The translations under genes and the position numbers were made by a program. The notes beneath the pieces are model-generated. The model was not told the DNA's origin. It made no database searches and was given only the letters and a program-made list of their open reading frames with translations. DNA of 37,748 nucleotides, taken from the NCBI GenBank assembly GCA_002189035.1, contig NEEC01000269.1, positions 1 through 37,748 of the forward strand. Reading direction: 5' to 3'. Shown here piece after piece: positions 13,101-26,473 of the stretch. The DNA is from Utricularia gibba (Eukaryota > Streptophyta > Magnoliopsida > Lamiales > Lentibulariaceae). The stretch's first letter is position 1. Each line of letters opens with the position of its first letter.

Positions 13101-16100
13101 CACTTGTGCTTCGAATCCACATAGCTCACGGAACAAACGCACACTCCCCTTATAATTCGACCCCATGGCATCCACTCCTGATGCAAAATTCCATTCTCCC
13201 TCCAGGCTTTGCAAAGAAGCGGTAACGTGGAATGGATCGGTATTGCTTCGCAAGCAGGTCACGCCTTGCAACATGCATACTTCATACCTTACGACATTCC
13301 AATGCCTGACCTCCGGATGCCTTTTACCCAGATTGTGGATGGAGATAGAGAAGGGATCACTTGGTTAAGCAATCGTTAAAGCCGCGTGCGCAACACGCGA
13401 GTGTGTTTTCCGTATGCTAACGGCTTGACCATCATCCGATTCAGCATACTGCTCGTGCACCTTACGAGTGTAGCCAATTTTCCGTCCTCACTTTCAACCA
13501 GGTCCGATGCAACGTACAAAGATGAATGGGTGGTCGTCTTCCCTCAAGCATCGACACGATTCAACGGGTTGATGGTCTCTAGTGCAAACTCCCACGCTCT
13601 TTTAGGCGTTCACATCCATGCGCACTACTTCCTTTCTTTTCTCCGTTGCTGGACGGGCCTCGCAAGCTTTGCCGTTACCTTCAGGTGTTCTGGACTCCTT
13701 AGCGAATGGACTGGACAAGGAGACCGTTGGTCTATTATCGCGGCCGTTGAAAGATATGAGGATGCGTGGAGATTAGACCAGCACTGATGCGCACGTCCAT
13801 AGGACCGTAAAGTCCAACCCATGGACTCTAACCAAGTACTTCACCACTGATGTGTCGTCCAACGATACGAAGGGTACATCAGGATCAATGATGCAGGGTT
13901 GTAACATCAACGATCCCAGTACTTCTTAGTTTTTCCTATTGCTTTCCCTTATGATCTTCCATGGAAACAAAGTGAGACTTACGCAGAGGAGTCACGAGTT
14001 CACTCCATGGCGGATCATGGTGCACCATCGCTACTCGTTTGAGGGTGTTTTGTTGTGCAACAAACTCAGCCAGCATCCAATGAATACTAGAATGTGGCCA
14101 AGGACACTCCATGTACTTTCCCGATCTCCAACAACGTGCGTTGGAAACATTAACATTTTCGGATTCATTCTACGGAGCACATACGATGTGGATGTGCTAT
14201 CCAGCCGTTAGATGGCTACCACCCCGACCTCCTGAATATTTGGACACGAAAGTGGGCATGCCGCTATACGTTTGGGAGGAGAAAACCTTCGACCATACAG
14301 GTTAAAGGATGTCATCTATATCAAACATACGTTGCGAGCCACGTAAGCTACTATTGAGTGGACATCATTGAATGAGAAATGAGTCATAGAGCATCGAAGA
14401 ACATATCGGTCGTGGATCCAGAGTGTAGCCACTCCTAACCCAAAGTCCATAACTCGACCACCCAGCACTTGTGCTTCGAATCCACATAGCTCACGGAACA
14501 AACGCACACTCCCCTTATAATTCGACCCCCATGGCATCCACTCCTGATGCAAAATTCCATTCTCCCTCCAGGCTTTGCAAAGAAGCGGGTAACGTGGAAT
14601 GGATCGGTATTGCTTCGCAAGCAGGTCACGCCTTGCAACATGCATACTTCATACCTTACGACATTCCAATGCCTGACCTCCGGATGCCTTTTACCCAGAT
14701 TGTGGATGGAGATAGAGAAGGATCACTGGTTAAGCAATCGTTAAAGCCGCGTGCGCAACACGCGAGTGTTTCCGTATGCTAACGGCTTGACCATCATCCG
14801 ATTCAGCATACTGCTCGTGCACCTTTACGAGTGTAGCCAATTTTCCGTCCTCACTTTCAACCAGGTCCGATGCAACGTACAAAGATGAATGGTGGTCGTC
14901 TTCCCTCAAGCATCGACACGATTCAACGGGTTGATGGTCTCTAGTGCAAACTCCCACGCTCTTTTAGGCGTTCACATCCATGCGCACTACTTCCTTTCTT
15001 TTCTCCGTTGCTGGACGGGCCTCGCAAGCTTTGCCGTTACCTTCAGGTGTTCTGGACTCCTTAGCGAATGGACTGGACAAGGAGACCGTTGGTCTATTAT
15101 CGCGGCCGTTGAAAGATATGAGGATGCGTGGAGATTAGACCAGCACTGATGCGCACGTCCATAGGACCGTAAAGTCCAACCCATGGACTCTAACCAAGTA
15201 CTTCACCACTGATGTGTCGTCCAACGATACGAAGGGGTACATCAGGATCAATGATGCAGGGTTGTAACATCAACGATCCCAGTACTTCTTAGTTTTTCCT
15301 ATTGCTTTCCCTTATGATCTTCCATGGAAACAAAGTGAGACTTACGCAGAGGAGTCACGAGTTCACTCCATGGCGGATCATGGTGCACCATCGCTACTCG
15401 TTTGAGGGTGTTTTGTTGTGCAACAAACTCAGCCAGCATCCAATGAATACTAGAATGTGGCCAAGGACACTCCATGTACTTTCCCGATCTCCAACAACGT
15501 GCGTTGGAAACATTAACATTTTCGGATTCATTCTACGGAGCACATACGATGTGGATGTGCTATCCAGCCGTTAGATGGCTACCACCCCGACCTCCTGAAT
15601 ATTTGGACACGAAAGTGGGCATGCCGCTATACGTTTGGAGAGAAAACCTTCGACCATACAGGTTAAAGGATGTCATCTATATCAAACATACGTTGCGAGC
15701 CACGTAAGCTACTATTGAGTGGACATCATTGAATGAGAAATGAGTCATAGAGCATCGAAGAACATATCGTCGTGGATCCAGAGTGTAGCCACTCCTAACC
15801 CAAAGTCCATAACTCGACCACCCAGCACTTGTGCTTCGAATCCACATAGCTCACGGAACAAACGCACACCTCCCCTTATAATTCGACCCCCATGGCATCC
15901 ACTCCTGATGCAAAATTCCATTCTCCCTCCAGGCTTTGCAAAGAAGCGGGTAACGTGGAATGGATCGGTATTGCTTCGCAAGCAGGTCACGCCTTGCAAC
16001 ATGCATACTTCATACCTTACGACATTCCAATGCCTGACCTCCGGATGCCTTTTACCCAGATTGTGGATGGAGATAGAGAAGGGATCACTTGGTTAAGCAA

Positions 16101-19100
16101 TCGTTAAAGCCGCGTGCGCAACACGCGAGTGTGTTTCCGTATGCTAACGGCTTGACCATCATCCGATTCAGCATACTGCTCGTGCACCTTTACGAGTGTA
16201 GCCAATTTTCCGTCCTCACTTTCAACCAGGTCCGATGCAACGTACAAAGATGAATGGGTGGTCGTCTTCCCTCAAGCATCGACACGATTCAACGGGTTGA
16301 TGGTCTCTAGTGCAAACTCCCACGCTCTTTTAGGCGTTCACATCCATGCGCACTACTTCCTTTCTTTTCTCCGTTGCTGGACGGGCCTCGCAAGCTTTAC
16401 CGTTACCTTCAGGTGTTCTGGACTCCTTAGCGAATGGACTGGACAAGGAGACCGTTGGTCTATTATCGCGGCCGTTGAAAGATATGAGGATGCGTGGAGA
16501 TTAGACCAGCACTGATGCGCACGTCCATAGGACCGTAAAGTCCAACCCATGGACTCTACCAAGTACTTCACCACTGATGTGTCGTCCAACGATACGAAGG
16601 GTACATCAGGATCAATGATGCAGGGTTGTAACACCAACGATACCAAGTACTTCTTAGTTTTTCCTATTGCTTTCCCTTATGATCTTCCATGGAAACAAAG
16701 TGAGACTTACGCAGAGGAGTCACGAGTTCACTCCATGGCGGATCATGGTGCACCATCGCTACTCGTTTGAGGGTGTTTTGTTGTGCAACAAACTCAGCCA
16801 GCATCCAATGAATACTAGAATGTGGCCAAGGACACTCCATGTACTTTCCCGATCTCCAACAACGTGCGTTGGAAACATTAACATTTTCGGATTCATTCTA
16901 CGGAGCACATACGATGTGGATGTGCTATCCAGCCGTTAGATGGCTACCACCCCGACCTCCTGAATATTTGGACACGAAAGTGGGCATGCCGCTATACGTT
17001 TGGAGGAGAAAACCTTCGACCATACAGGTTAAAGGATGTCATCTATATCAAACATACGTTGCGAGCCACGTAAGCTACTATTGAGTGGACATCATTGAAT
17101 GAGAAATGAGTCATAGAGCATCGAAGAACATATCGTCGTGGATCCAGAGTGTAGCCACTCCTAACCCAAAGTCCATAACTCGACCACCCAGCACTTGTGC
17201 TTCGAATCCACATAGCTCACGGAACAAACGCACACTCCCCTTATAATTCGACCCCCATGGCATCCACTCCTGATGCAAAATTCCATTCTCCCTCCAGGCT
17301 TTGCAAAGAAGCGGTAACGTGGAATGGATCGGTATTGCTTCGCAAGCAGGTCACGCCTTGCAACATGCATACTTCATACCTTACGACATTCCAATGCCTG
17401 ACCTCCGGATGCCTTTTACCCAGATTGTGGATGGAGATAGAGAAGGGATCACTTGGTTAAGCAATCGTTAAAGCCGCGTGCGCAACACGCGAGTGTGTTC
17501 CGTATGCTAACGGCTTGACCATCATCCGATTCAGCATACTGCTCGTGCACCTTTACGAGTGTAGCCAATTTTCCGTCCTCACTTTCAACCAGGTCCGATG
17601 CAACGTACAAAGATGAATGGGTGGTCGTCTTCCTCAAGCATCGACACGATTCAACGGGTTGATGGTCTCTAGTGCAAACTCCCACGCTCTTTTAGGCGTT
17701 CACATCCATGCGCACTACTTCCTTTCTTTTCTCCGTTGCTGGACGGGCCTCGCAAGCTTTGCCGTTACCTTCAGGTGTTCTGGACTCCTTAGCGAATGGA
17801 CTGGACAAGGAGACCGTTGGTCTATTATCGCGGCCGTTGAAAGATATGAGGATGCGTGGAGATTAGACCAGCACTGATGCGCACGTCCATAGGACCGTAA
17901 AGTCCAACCCATGGACTCTAACCAAGTACTTCACCACTGATGTGTCGTCCAACGATACGAAGGGGGTACATCAGGATCAATGATGCAGGGTTGTAACATC
18001 AACGATCCCATACTTCTTAGTTTTTCCTATTGCTTTCCCTTATGATCTTCCATGGAAACAAAGTGAGACTTACGCAGAGGAGTCACGAGTTCACTCCATG
18101 GCGGATCATGGTGCACCATCGCTACTCGTTTGAGGGTTTTTGTGCAACAAACTCAGCCAGCATCCAATGAATACTAGAATGTGGCCAAGGACACTCCATG
18201 TACTTTCCCGATCTCCAACAACGTGCGTTGGAAACATTAACATTTTCGGATTCATTCTACGGAGCACATACGATGTGGATGTGCTATCCAGCCGTTAGAT
18301 GGCTACCACCCCGACCTCCTGAATATTTGGACACGAAAGTGGGCATGCCGCTATACGTTTGGGAGGAGAAAACCTTCGACCATACAGGTTAAAGGATGTC
18401 ATCTATATCAAACATACGTTGCGAGCCACGTAAGCTACTATTGAGTGGACATCATTGAATGAGAAATGAGTCATAGAGCATCGAAGAACATATCGGTCGT
18501 GGATCCAGAGTGTAGCCACTCCTAACCCAAAGTCCATAACTCGACCACCCAGCACTTGTGCTTCGAATCCACATAGCTCACGGAACAAACGCACACTCCC
18601 CTTATAATTCGACCCCCATGGCATCCACTCCTGATGCAAAATTCCATTCTCCCTCCAGGCTTTGCAAAGAAGCGGGTAACGTGGAATGGATCGGTATTGC
18701 TTCGCAAGCAGGTCACGCCTTGCAACATGCATACTTCATACCTTACGACATTCCAATGCCTGACCTCCGGATGCCTTTTACCCAGATTGTGGATGGAGAT
18801 AGAGAAGGGATCACTGGTTAAGCAATCGTTAAAGCCGCGTGCGCAACACGCGAGTGTGTTTCCGTATGCTAACGGCTTGACCATCATCCGATTCAGCATA
18901 CTGCTCGTGCACCTTACGAGTGTAGCCAATTTTCCGTCCTCACTTTCAACCAGGTCCGATGCAACGTACAAAGATGAATGGGTGGTCGTCTTCCTCAAGC
19001 ATCGACACGATTCAACGGGTTGATGGTCTCTAGTGCAAACTCCCACGCTCTTTTAGGCGTTCACATCCATGCGCACTACTTCCTTTCTTTCTCCGTTGCT

Positions 19101-21080
19101 GGACGGGCCTCGCAAGCTTTGCCGTTACCTTCAGGTGTTCTGGACTCCTTAGCGAATGGACTGGACAAGGAGACCGTTGGTCTATTATCGCGGCCGTTGA
19201 AAGATATGAGGATGCGTGGAGATTAGACCAGCACTGATGCGCACGTCCATAGGACCGTAAAGTCCAACCCATGGACTCTAACCAAGTACTTCACCACTGA
19301 TGTGTCGTCCAACGATACGAAGGGGTACATCAGGATCAATGATGCAGGGTTGTAACACCAACGATACCAAGTACTTCTTAGTTTTTCCTATTGCTTTCCC
19401 TTATGATCTTCCATGGAAACAAAGTGAGACTTACGCAGAGGAGTCACGAGTTCACTCCATGGCGGATCATGGTGCACCATCGCTACTCGTTTGAGGTGTT
19501 TTGTTGTGCAACAAACTCAGCCAGCATCCAATGAATACTAGAATGTGGCCAAGGACACTCCATGTACTTTCCCGATCTCCAACAACGTGCGTTGGAAACA
19601 TTAACATTTTCGGATTCATTCTACGGAGCACATACGATGTGGATGTGCTATCCAGCCGTTAGATGGCTACCACCCCGACCTCCTGAATATTTGGACACGA
19701 AAGTGGGCATGCCGCTATACGTTTGGAGGAGAAAACCTTCGACCATACAGGTTAAAGGATGTCATCTATATCAAACATACGTTGCGAGCCACGTAAGCTA
19801 CTATTGAGTGGACATCATTGAATGAGAAATGAGTCATAGAGCATCGAAGAACATATCGGTCGTGGATCCAGAGTGTAGCCACTCCTAACCCAAAGTCCAT
19901 AACTCGACCACCCAGCACTTGTGCTTCGAATCCACATAGCTCACGGAACAAACGCACACTCCCCTTATAATTCGACCCCCATGGCATCCACTCCTGATGC
20001 AAAATTCCATTCTCCCTCCAGGCTTTGCAAAGAAGCGGTAACGTGGAATGGATCGGTATTGCTTCGCAAGCAGGTCACGCCTTGCAACATGCATACTTCA
20101 TACCTTACGACATTCCAATGCCTGACCTCCGGATGCCTTTTACCCAGATTGTGGATGGAGATAGAGAAGGGATCACTGGTTAAGCAATCGTTAAAGCCGC
20201 GTGCGCAACACGCGAGTGTGTTCCGTATGCTAACGGCTTGACCATCATCCGATTCAGCATACTGCTCGTGCACCTTTACGAGTGTAGCCAATTTTCCGTC
20301 CTCACTTTCAACCAGGTCCGATGCAACGTACAAAGATGAATGGGTGGTCGTCTTCCCTCAAGCATCGACACGATTCAACGGTTGATGGTCTCTAGTGCAA
20401 ACTCCCACGCTCTTTTAGGCGTTCACATCCATGCGCACTACTTCCTTTCTTTTCTCCGTTGCTGGACGGGCCTCGCAAGCTTTGCCGTTACCTTCAGGTG
20501 TTCTGGACTCCTTAGCGAATGGACTGGACAAGGAGACCGTTGGTCTATTATCGCGGCCGTTGAAAGATATGAGGATGCGTGGAGATTAGACCAGCACTGA
20601 TGCGCACGTCCATAGGACCGTAAAGTCCAACCCATGGACTCTAGCCAAGTACTTCACCACTGATGTGTCGTCCAACGATACGAAGGGGGTACATCAGGAT
20701 CAATGATGCAGGTTGTAACATCAACGATACCAAGTACTTCTTAGTTTTTCCTATTGCTTTCCCTTATGATCTTCCATGGAAACAAAGTGAGACTTACGCA
20801 GAGGAGTCACGAGTTCACTCCATGGCGGATCATGGTGCACCATCGCTACTCGTTTGAGGGTTTTGTTGTGCAACAAACTCAGCCAGCATCCAATGAATAC
20901 TAGAATGTGGCCAAGGACACTCCATGTACTTTCCCGATCTCCAACAACGTGCGTTGGAAACATTAACATTTTCGGATTCATTCTACGGAGCACATACGAT
21001 GTGGATGTGCTATCCAGCCGTTAGATGGCTACCACCCCGACCTCCTGAATATTTGGACACGAAAGTGGCATGCCGCTATA

Positions 21081-21098
21081 TCCCTATCATCTATATCA
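21081..21098. repeat. Monomer 16 deletion with short filler
   Basis: In monomer 16, about 43 bp of the consensus (the stretch after GCCGCTATA that normally reads through GGGAGGAGAAAACC) is replaced by about six unrelated bases. A 4-bp loss follows a few bases later. This explains the 1,322-bp monomer. A deletion with filler bases is the usual footprint of end-joining repair. Confidence 0.8.
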
Positions 21099-22793
21099 TA
21101 CGTTGCGAGCCACGTAAGCTACTATTGAGTGGACATCATTGAATGAGAAATGAGTCATAGAGCATCGAAGAACATATCGATCGTGGATCCAGAGTGTAGC
21201 CACTCCTAACCCAAAGTCCATAACTCGACCACCCAGCACTTGTGCTTCGAATCCACATAGCTCACGGAACAAACGCACACTCCCCTTATAATTCGACCCC
21301 CATGGCATCCACTCCTGATGCAAAATTCCATTCTCCCTCCAGGCTTTGCAAAGAAGGGTAACGTGGAATGGATCGGTATTGCTTCGCAAGCAGGTCACGC
21401 CTTGCAACATGCATACTTCATACCTTACGACATTCCAATGCCTGACCTCCGGATGCCTTTTACCCAGATTGTGGATGGAGATAGAGAAGGGATCACTTGG
21501 TTAAGCAATCGTTAAAGCCGCGTGCGCAACACGCGAGTGTGTTCCGTATGCTAACGGCTTGACCATCATCCGATTCAGCATACTGCTCGTGCACCTTTAC
21601 GAGTGTAGCCAATTTTCCGTCCTCACTTTCAACCAGGTCCGATGCAACGTACAAAGATGAATGGGTGGTCGTCTTCCCTCAAGCATCGACACGATTCAAC
21701 GGGTTGATGGTCTCTAGTGCAAACTCCCACGCTCTTTTAGGCGTTCACATCCATGCGCACTACTTCCTTTCTTTTCTCCGTTGCTGGACGGGCCTCGCAA
21801 GCTTTGCCGTTACCTTCAGGTGTTCTGGACTCCTTAGCGAATGGACTGGACAAGGAGACCGTTGGTCTATTATCGCGGCCGTTGAAAGATATGAGGATGC
21901 GTGGAGATTAGACCAGCACTGATGCGCACGTCCATAGGACCGTAAAGTCCAACCCATGGACTCTAACCAAGTACTTCACCACTGATGTGTCGTCCAACGA
22001 TACGAAGGGGTACATCAGGATCAATGATGCAGGGTTGTAACACCAACAGATCCATACTTCTTAGTTTTTCCTATTGCTTTCCCTTATGATCTTCCATGGA
22101 AACAAAGTGAGACTTACGCAGAGGAGTCACGAGTTCACTCCATGGCGGATCATGGTGCACCATCGCTACTCGTTTGAGGTGTTTTGTTGTGCAACAAACT
22201 CAGCCAGCATCCAATGAATACTAGAATGTGGCCAAGGACACTCCATGTACTTTCCCGATCTCCAACAACGTGCGTTGGAAACATTAACATTTTCGGATTC
22301 ATTCTACGGAGCACATACGATGTGGATGTGCTATCCAGCCGTTAGATGGCTACCACCCCGACCTCCTGAATATTTGGACACGAAAGTGGGCATGCCGCTA
22401 TACGTTTGGAGGAGAAAACCTTCGACCATACAGGTTAAAGGATGTCATCTATATCAAACATACGTTGCGAGCCACGTAAGCTACTATTGAGTGGACATCA
22501 TTGAATGAGAAATGAGTCATAGAGCATCGAAGAACATATCGATCGTGGATCCAGAGTGTAGCCACTCCTAACCCAAAGTCCATAACTCGACCACCCAGCA
22601 CTTGTGCTTCGAATCCACATAGCTCACGGAACAAACGCACACCTCCCCTTATAATTCGACCCCCATGGCATCCACTCCTGATGCAAAATTCCATTCTCCC
22701 TCCAGGCTTTGCAAAGAAGCGGTGGAATGGATCGGTATTGCTTCGCAAGCAGGTCACGCCTTGCAACATGCATACTTCATACCTTACGACATT

Positions 22794-23165
22794 CCAATGC
22801 CTGACCTCCGGATGCCTTTTACCCAGCACTTTAAGCAATCGTTAAAGCCGCGTGCGCAACACGCGAGTGTCCGTATGCTAACGCTTGACCATCATCCGAT
22901 TCAGCATACTGCTCGTGCACCTTTACGAGTGTAGCCAATTTTCCGTCCTCACTTTCAACCAGATGCAACGTACAAAGATCCAATGCCTGACCTCCGGATG
23001 CCTTTTACCCAGATTGTGGATGGAGATAGAGAAGGATCACTGGTTAAGCAATCGTTAAAGCCGCGTGCGCAACACGCGAGTGTGTTCCGTATGCTAACGG
23101 CTTGACCATCATCCGATTCAGCATACTGCTCGTGCACCTTTACGAGTGTAGCCAATTTTCCGTCC
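22794..23165. repeat. 186-bp internal tandem duplication in monomer 17
   Basis: The segment starting CCAATGCCTGACC at 22794 begins again at 22980, giving a period of 186 bp. The junction falls after ACAAAGAT, where other monomers continue into GAATGG. The first copy also lacks about 26 bp around 22827 that the second copy retains. This explains the 1,535-bp monomer. Monomers 17 and 18 carry more small indels than those further left. Confidence 0.88.
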
Positions 23166-24667
23166 TCACTTTCAACCAGGTCCGATGCAACGTACAAAAG
23201 AATGGTGGTCGTCTTCCTCAAGCATCGACACGATTCAACGGTTGATGTCTCTAGTGCAAACTCCCACGCTCTTTAGGCGTTCACATCCATGCGCACTACT
23301 TCCTTTTTTTCTCCGTTGCTGGACGGGCCTCGCAAGCTTTGCCGTTACCTTCAGGTGTTCTGGACCCTTAGCGAATGGACTGGACAAGGAGACCGTTGGT
23401 CTATTATCGCGGCCGTTGAAAATATGAGGATGCGTGGAGATTAGACCAGCACTGATGCGCACGTCCATAGGACCGTAAAGTCCAACCCATGGACTCTACC
23501 AAGTACTTCACCACTGATGTGTCGTCCAACGATACGAAGGGGGTACATCAGGATCAATGATGCAGGTTGTAACACAACGATCCAATACTTCTTAGTTTTT
23601 CCTATTGCTTTCCCTTATGATCTTCCATGGAAACAAAGTGAGACTTACGCAGAGGAGTCACGAGTTCACTCCATGGCGGATCATGGTGCACCATCGCTAC
23701 TCGTTTGAGGGTGTTTTGTTGTGCAACAAACTCAGCCAGCATCCAATGAATACTAGAATGTGGCCAAGGACACTCCATGTACTTTCCCGATCTCCAACAA
23801 CGTGCGTTGGAAACATTAACATTTTCGGATTCATTCTACGGAGCACATACGATGTGGATGTGCTATCCAGCCGTTAGATGGCTACCACCCCGACCTCCTG
23901 AATATTTGGACACGAAAGTGGGCATGCCGCTATACGTTTGGAGGAGAAAACCTTCGACCATACAGGTTAAAGGATGTCATCTATATCAAACATACGTTGC
24001 GAGCCACGTAAGCTACTATTGAGTGGACATCATTGAATGAGAAATGAGTCATAGAGCATCGAAGAACATATCGTCGTGATCCAGAGTGTAGCCACTCCTA
24101 ACCCAAAGTCCATAACTCGACCACCAGCACTTGTGCTTCGAATCCACATAGCTCACGGAACAAACGCACACTCCCCTATATAATTCGACCCCCATGGCAT
24201 CCACTCCTGATGCAAAATTCCATTCTCCCTCCAGGCTTTGCAAAGAAGCGGTAACGTGGAATGGATCGGTATTGCTTCGCAAGCAGGTCACGCCTTGCAA
24301 CATGCATACTTCATACCTTACGACATTCCAATGCCTGACCTCCGGATGCCTTTTACCCAGATTGTGGATGGAGATAGAGAAGGGATCACTGGTTAAGCAA
24401 TCGTTAAAGCCGCGTGCGCAACACGCGAGTGTTTTCCGTATGCTAACGGCTTGACCATCATCCGATTCAGCATACTGCTCGTGCACCTTTACGAGTGTAG
24501 CCAATTTTCCTCCTCACTTTCAACCAGTCCGATGCAACGTACAAAGATGAATGGGTGGTCGTCTTCCCTCAAGCATCGACACGATTCAACGGGTTGATGG
24601 TCTCTAGTGCAAACTCCCACGCTCTTTTAGGCGTTCACATCCATGCGCACTACTTCCTTTCTTTTTG

Positions 24668-25497
24668 TCCGTTGCTGGACGGGCCTCGCAAGCTTTACCG
24701 TTACCTTCAGGTGTTCTGGACGCCTTAGCGAATGGACTGGACAATGAGACCGTTGGTCTATTATCGCTGCCGTTTAAAAATATGAGGATGCGTGGAGATT
24801 AGACCAGCACTGATGCGCACGTCCATAGAACCGTAAAGTCCAACCCATGGACTCTTACCTAGTACTTCACCCTTGATGTATCGTCAAACGATGCGAAGGG
24901 GGTACACCAGGAGGAATGACTTGGGTTATAACACTAACAGGATCCCATACATCTTAGTTTTTCCTATTACTTTCCCTTATGATCTTCCATGGAAACAAAG
25001 TAAGACTTACGCAGAGGAGTCACGAGTTCTCTACATGGCGGATCTTGGTGCACCATCGCTACTCGTTTGAGGGTGTTTTGTTGTGCAACAAACTCAGCCA
25101 ACATCCAATGAATATTAGAATGCGGCCAACGACACTCCATGTACTTTACCGATCACCAACAACGTGCGATGGAAACATTAACAATTTTGGATTCATTCTA
25201 TGGAGCAGATACGATGTGGATGTGCTATCCAGCCGTTAGACGGCTACCCCGACCTCCTGAATATTTGGACACGAAAGTGGGCATGCCACTATACGTTTGG
25301 AAGGAAAAAACCTTCAACCATACAGTTTAAAGGATATCATCTATAACAAACATACGTTGCGAGCCACGTAAGCTATTATTGAGTGGACATCATTTAATGA
25401 GAAATGATTTATTGAGTATTGAAGAACATATCGATCGTGGATCCAGAGTGTAACCACTCCTAACCCCAAGTCCATAACTCGACCACTGAGCACTTGT
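24668..25497. repeat. Transitional satellite monomer 19, left part
   Basis: The first part is close to the core consensus. Substitutions then accumulate quickly from about 24,720, for example in the segments around 24,890-24,950 and 25,130-25,240. It is interrupted at 25497 by a retroelement LTR fragment. Its last 179 bp (25319-25497) are repeated on the far side of that insertion. Confidence 0.9.
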
Positions 25498-25763
25498 TAG
25501 TGTATGTGCTCTAGAGACAATCAACTCATTGGCAAATCTTATCTTATGATATTTACTTTGAATTGTGATCAAATTTATATCATTGATAAAATCCTCTACT
25601 TGATCTATGTGCTATAGAAATTATGATGAGATCATAATGTGAGATTCTTCAAGCACTCATGATCAAGTTAAAAACTCCCTTGCTAGAGTATTTGTGAAAT
25701 GAGGATATCACAAATACGGATATGCTGGCACACATTGAGTTCCCTAAACTATTACTAAGCTGG
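25498..25763 (+). mobile_element. LTR fragment of a Ty1/copia-associated family
   Basis: This 266-bp block is not satellite. Its left two-thirds match 37016-37198 in the same orientation. Its right third matches, in reverse complement, the end of the long LTR at about 36400-36497. It is therefore an incomplete LTR, cut at the right end where the related LTR continues. No target duplication of normal size flanks it; instead, 179 bp of satellite is duplicated on both sides. Confidence 0.8.
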
Positions 25764-26473
25764 CATACAGTTTAAAGGATATCATCTATAACAAACATAC
25801 GTTGCGAGCCACGTAAGCTATTATTGAGTGGACTTTATTTAATGAGAAATGAGTCATAGAGCACTGAAGAACATATCGATCGTGGATCCAGAGTGTAATG
25901 AATCCTAACGCAAAGTCCATAACTCGACCACGGAGCACTTGTCCTTTGAATCCACACAGCTCACGGAACAAACGAACACTTCCTCTAATAATCCGACCCT
26001 CATGGCATTCACTGGTTATTCAAAACTCCATTCTCTCACTAGGCTTTGCAAAGAAGAGGGTAACGTGGAATGTATCGGTATTGCTTAGGAAGTAGGTCAC
26101 GCCTCGCAACATGCATACTTCATACCTTTCGGCATTCCAATGTTTGACCTCCGGATTCCTTTCACTCAAATTGTGGATGAAGATATAGGAGGATTACTTG
26201 GTTAAGCTGTAGTTAAAGCTGTGTGCGCAACACGCGAGTGTGTTCCGTATGCTAACGGCTTGACCATCATCTGATTGAGCATGTTGCTCTTGCACCTTTA
26301 CGAGTGTCGCCAATTTTCCGTCCTCACTTTCAAACAGGTCCGATGCAACATACAAAGATTAATGGGTGGTCGTCTTCTTTCAAGCGTCGACATGATTCCA
26401 TCGGTTGATGGTCTCTAGTGCAAACTCCCACTCTTGTAGGTTCACATCCGTGCGCACTACTTCCTTTCTTTTC
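25764..26473. repeat. Diverged satellite monomer 19, right part, starting with a 179-bp duplicated segment
   Basis: Bases 25764-25942 repeat 25319-25497. The first roughly 95 bp are identical, then about one base in eight differs. The segment after that follows the satellite consensus through the stem-loop and the ATGGGTGGTCGTC landmark, with many substitutions and small deletions. One lost segment is around 26430-26440. Confidence 0.88.

Larger units (their letters stand above)
1..24667. repeat. Head-to-tail satellite array, monomer about 1,365 bp, 18 whole copies
   Basis: The landmark TCCGTTGCTGG recurs at 4, 1361, 2727, 4094, 5461, 6822, 8179, 9544, 10912, 12279, 13642, 15004, 16370, 17732, 19092, 20455, 21777, 23312 and 24668. 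This gives monomer lengths of 1,356-1,368 bp, except 1,322 (monomer 16) and 1,535 (monomer 17). All copies share one orientation. Differences between copies are mostly single-base indels in short homopolymers plus a few substitutions. The window opens inside a monomer, so the array extends to the left. I do not recognise the unit: it shows no rDNA, 5S, tRNA or telomeric sequence. Open frames of 60-197 codons occur on both strands, but they are broken by indels in other copies and carry no known motif, so the array is judged non-coding. A centromeric, knob or subtelomeric role is possible but cannot be read from the sequence. Confidence 0.97.

Noticed and set aside
12279-20454. A regular dimer or other higher-order repeat within the array
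   Set aside because: Variants alternate suggestively in monomers 12-15, and monomers 9-10 resemble 14-15 in part, but other diagnostic sites do not follow the same pattern. By eye this is mosaic, not a fixed higher-order period.
1-24667. CENP-B-box-like motif in the satellite
   Set aside because: No TTCG occurrence I inspected is followed by the required spacing of A and CGGG. A centromeric role cannot be argued from the sequence.
1-24667. CRISPR array, rDNA spacer or telomeric repeats as explanations of the periodicity
   Set aside because: The whole 1.36-kb unit repeats with no spacer structure, there is no rRNA or 5S gene segment, and no TTTAGGG-type runs occur.
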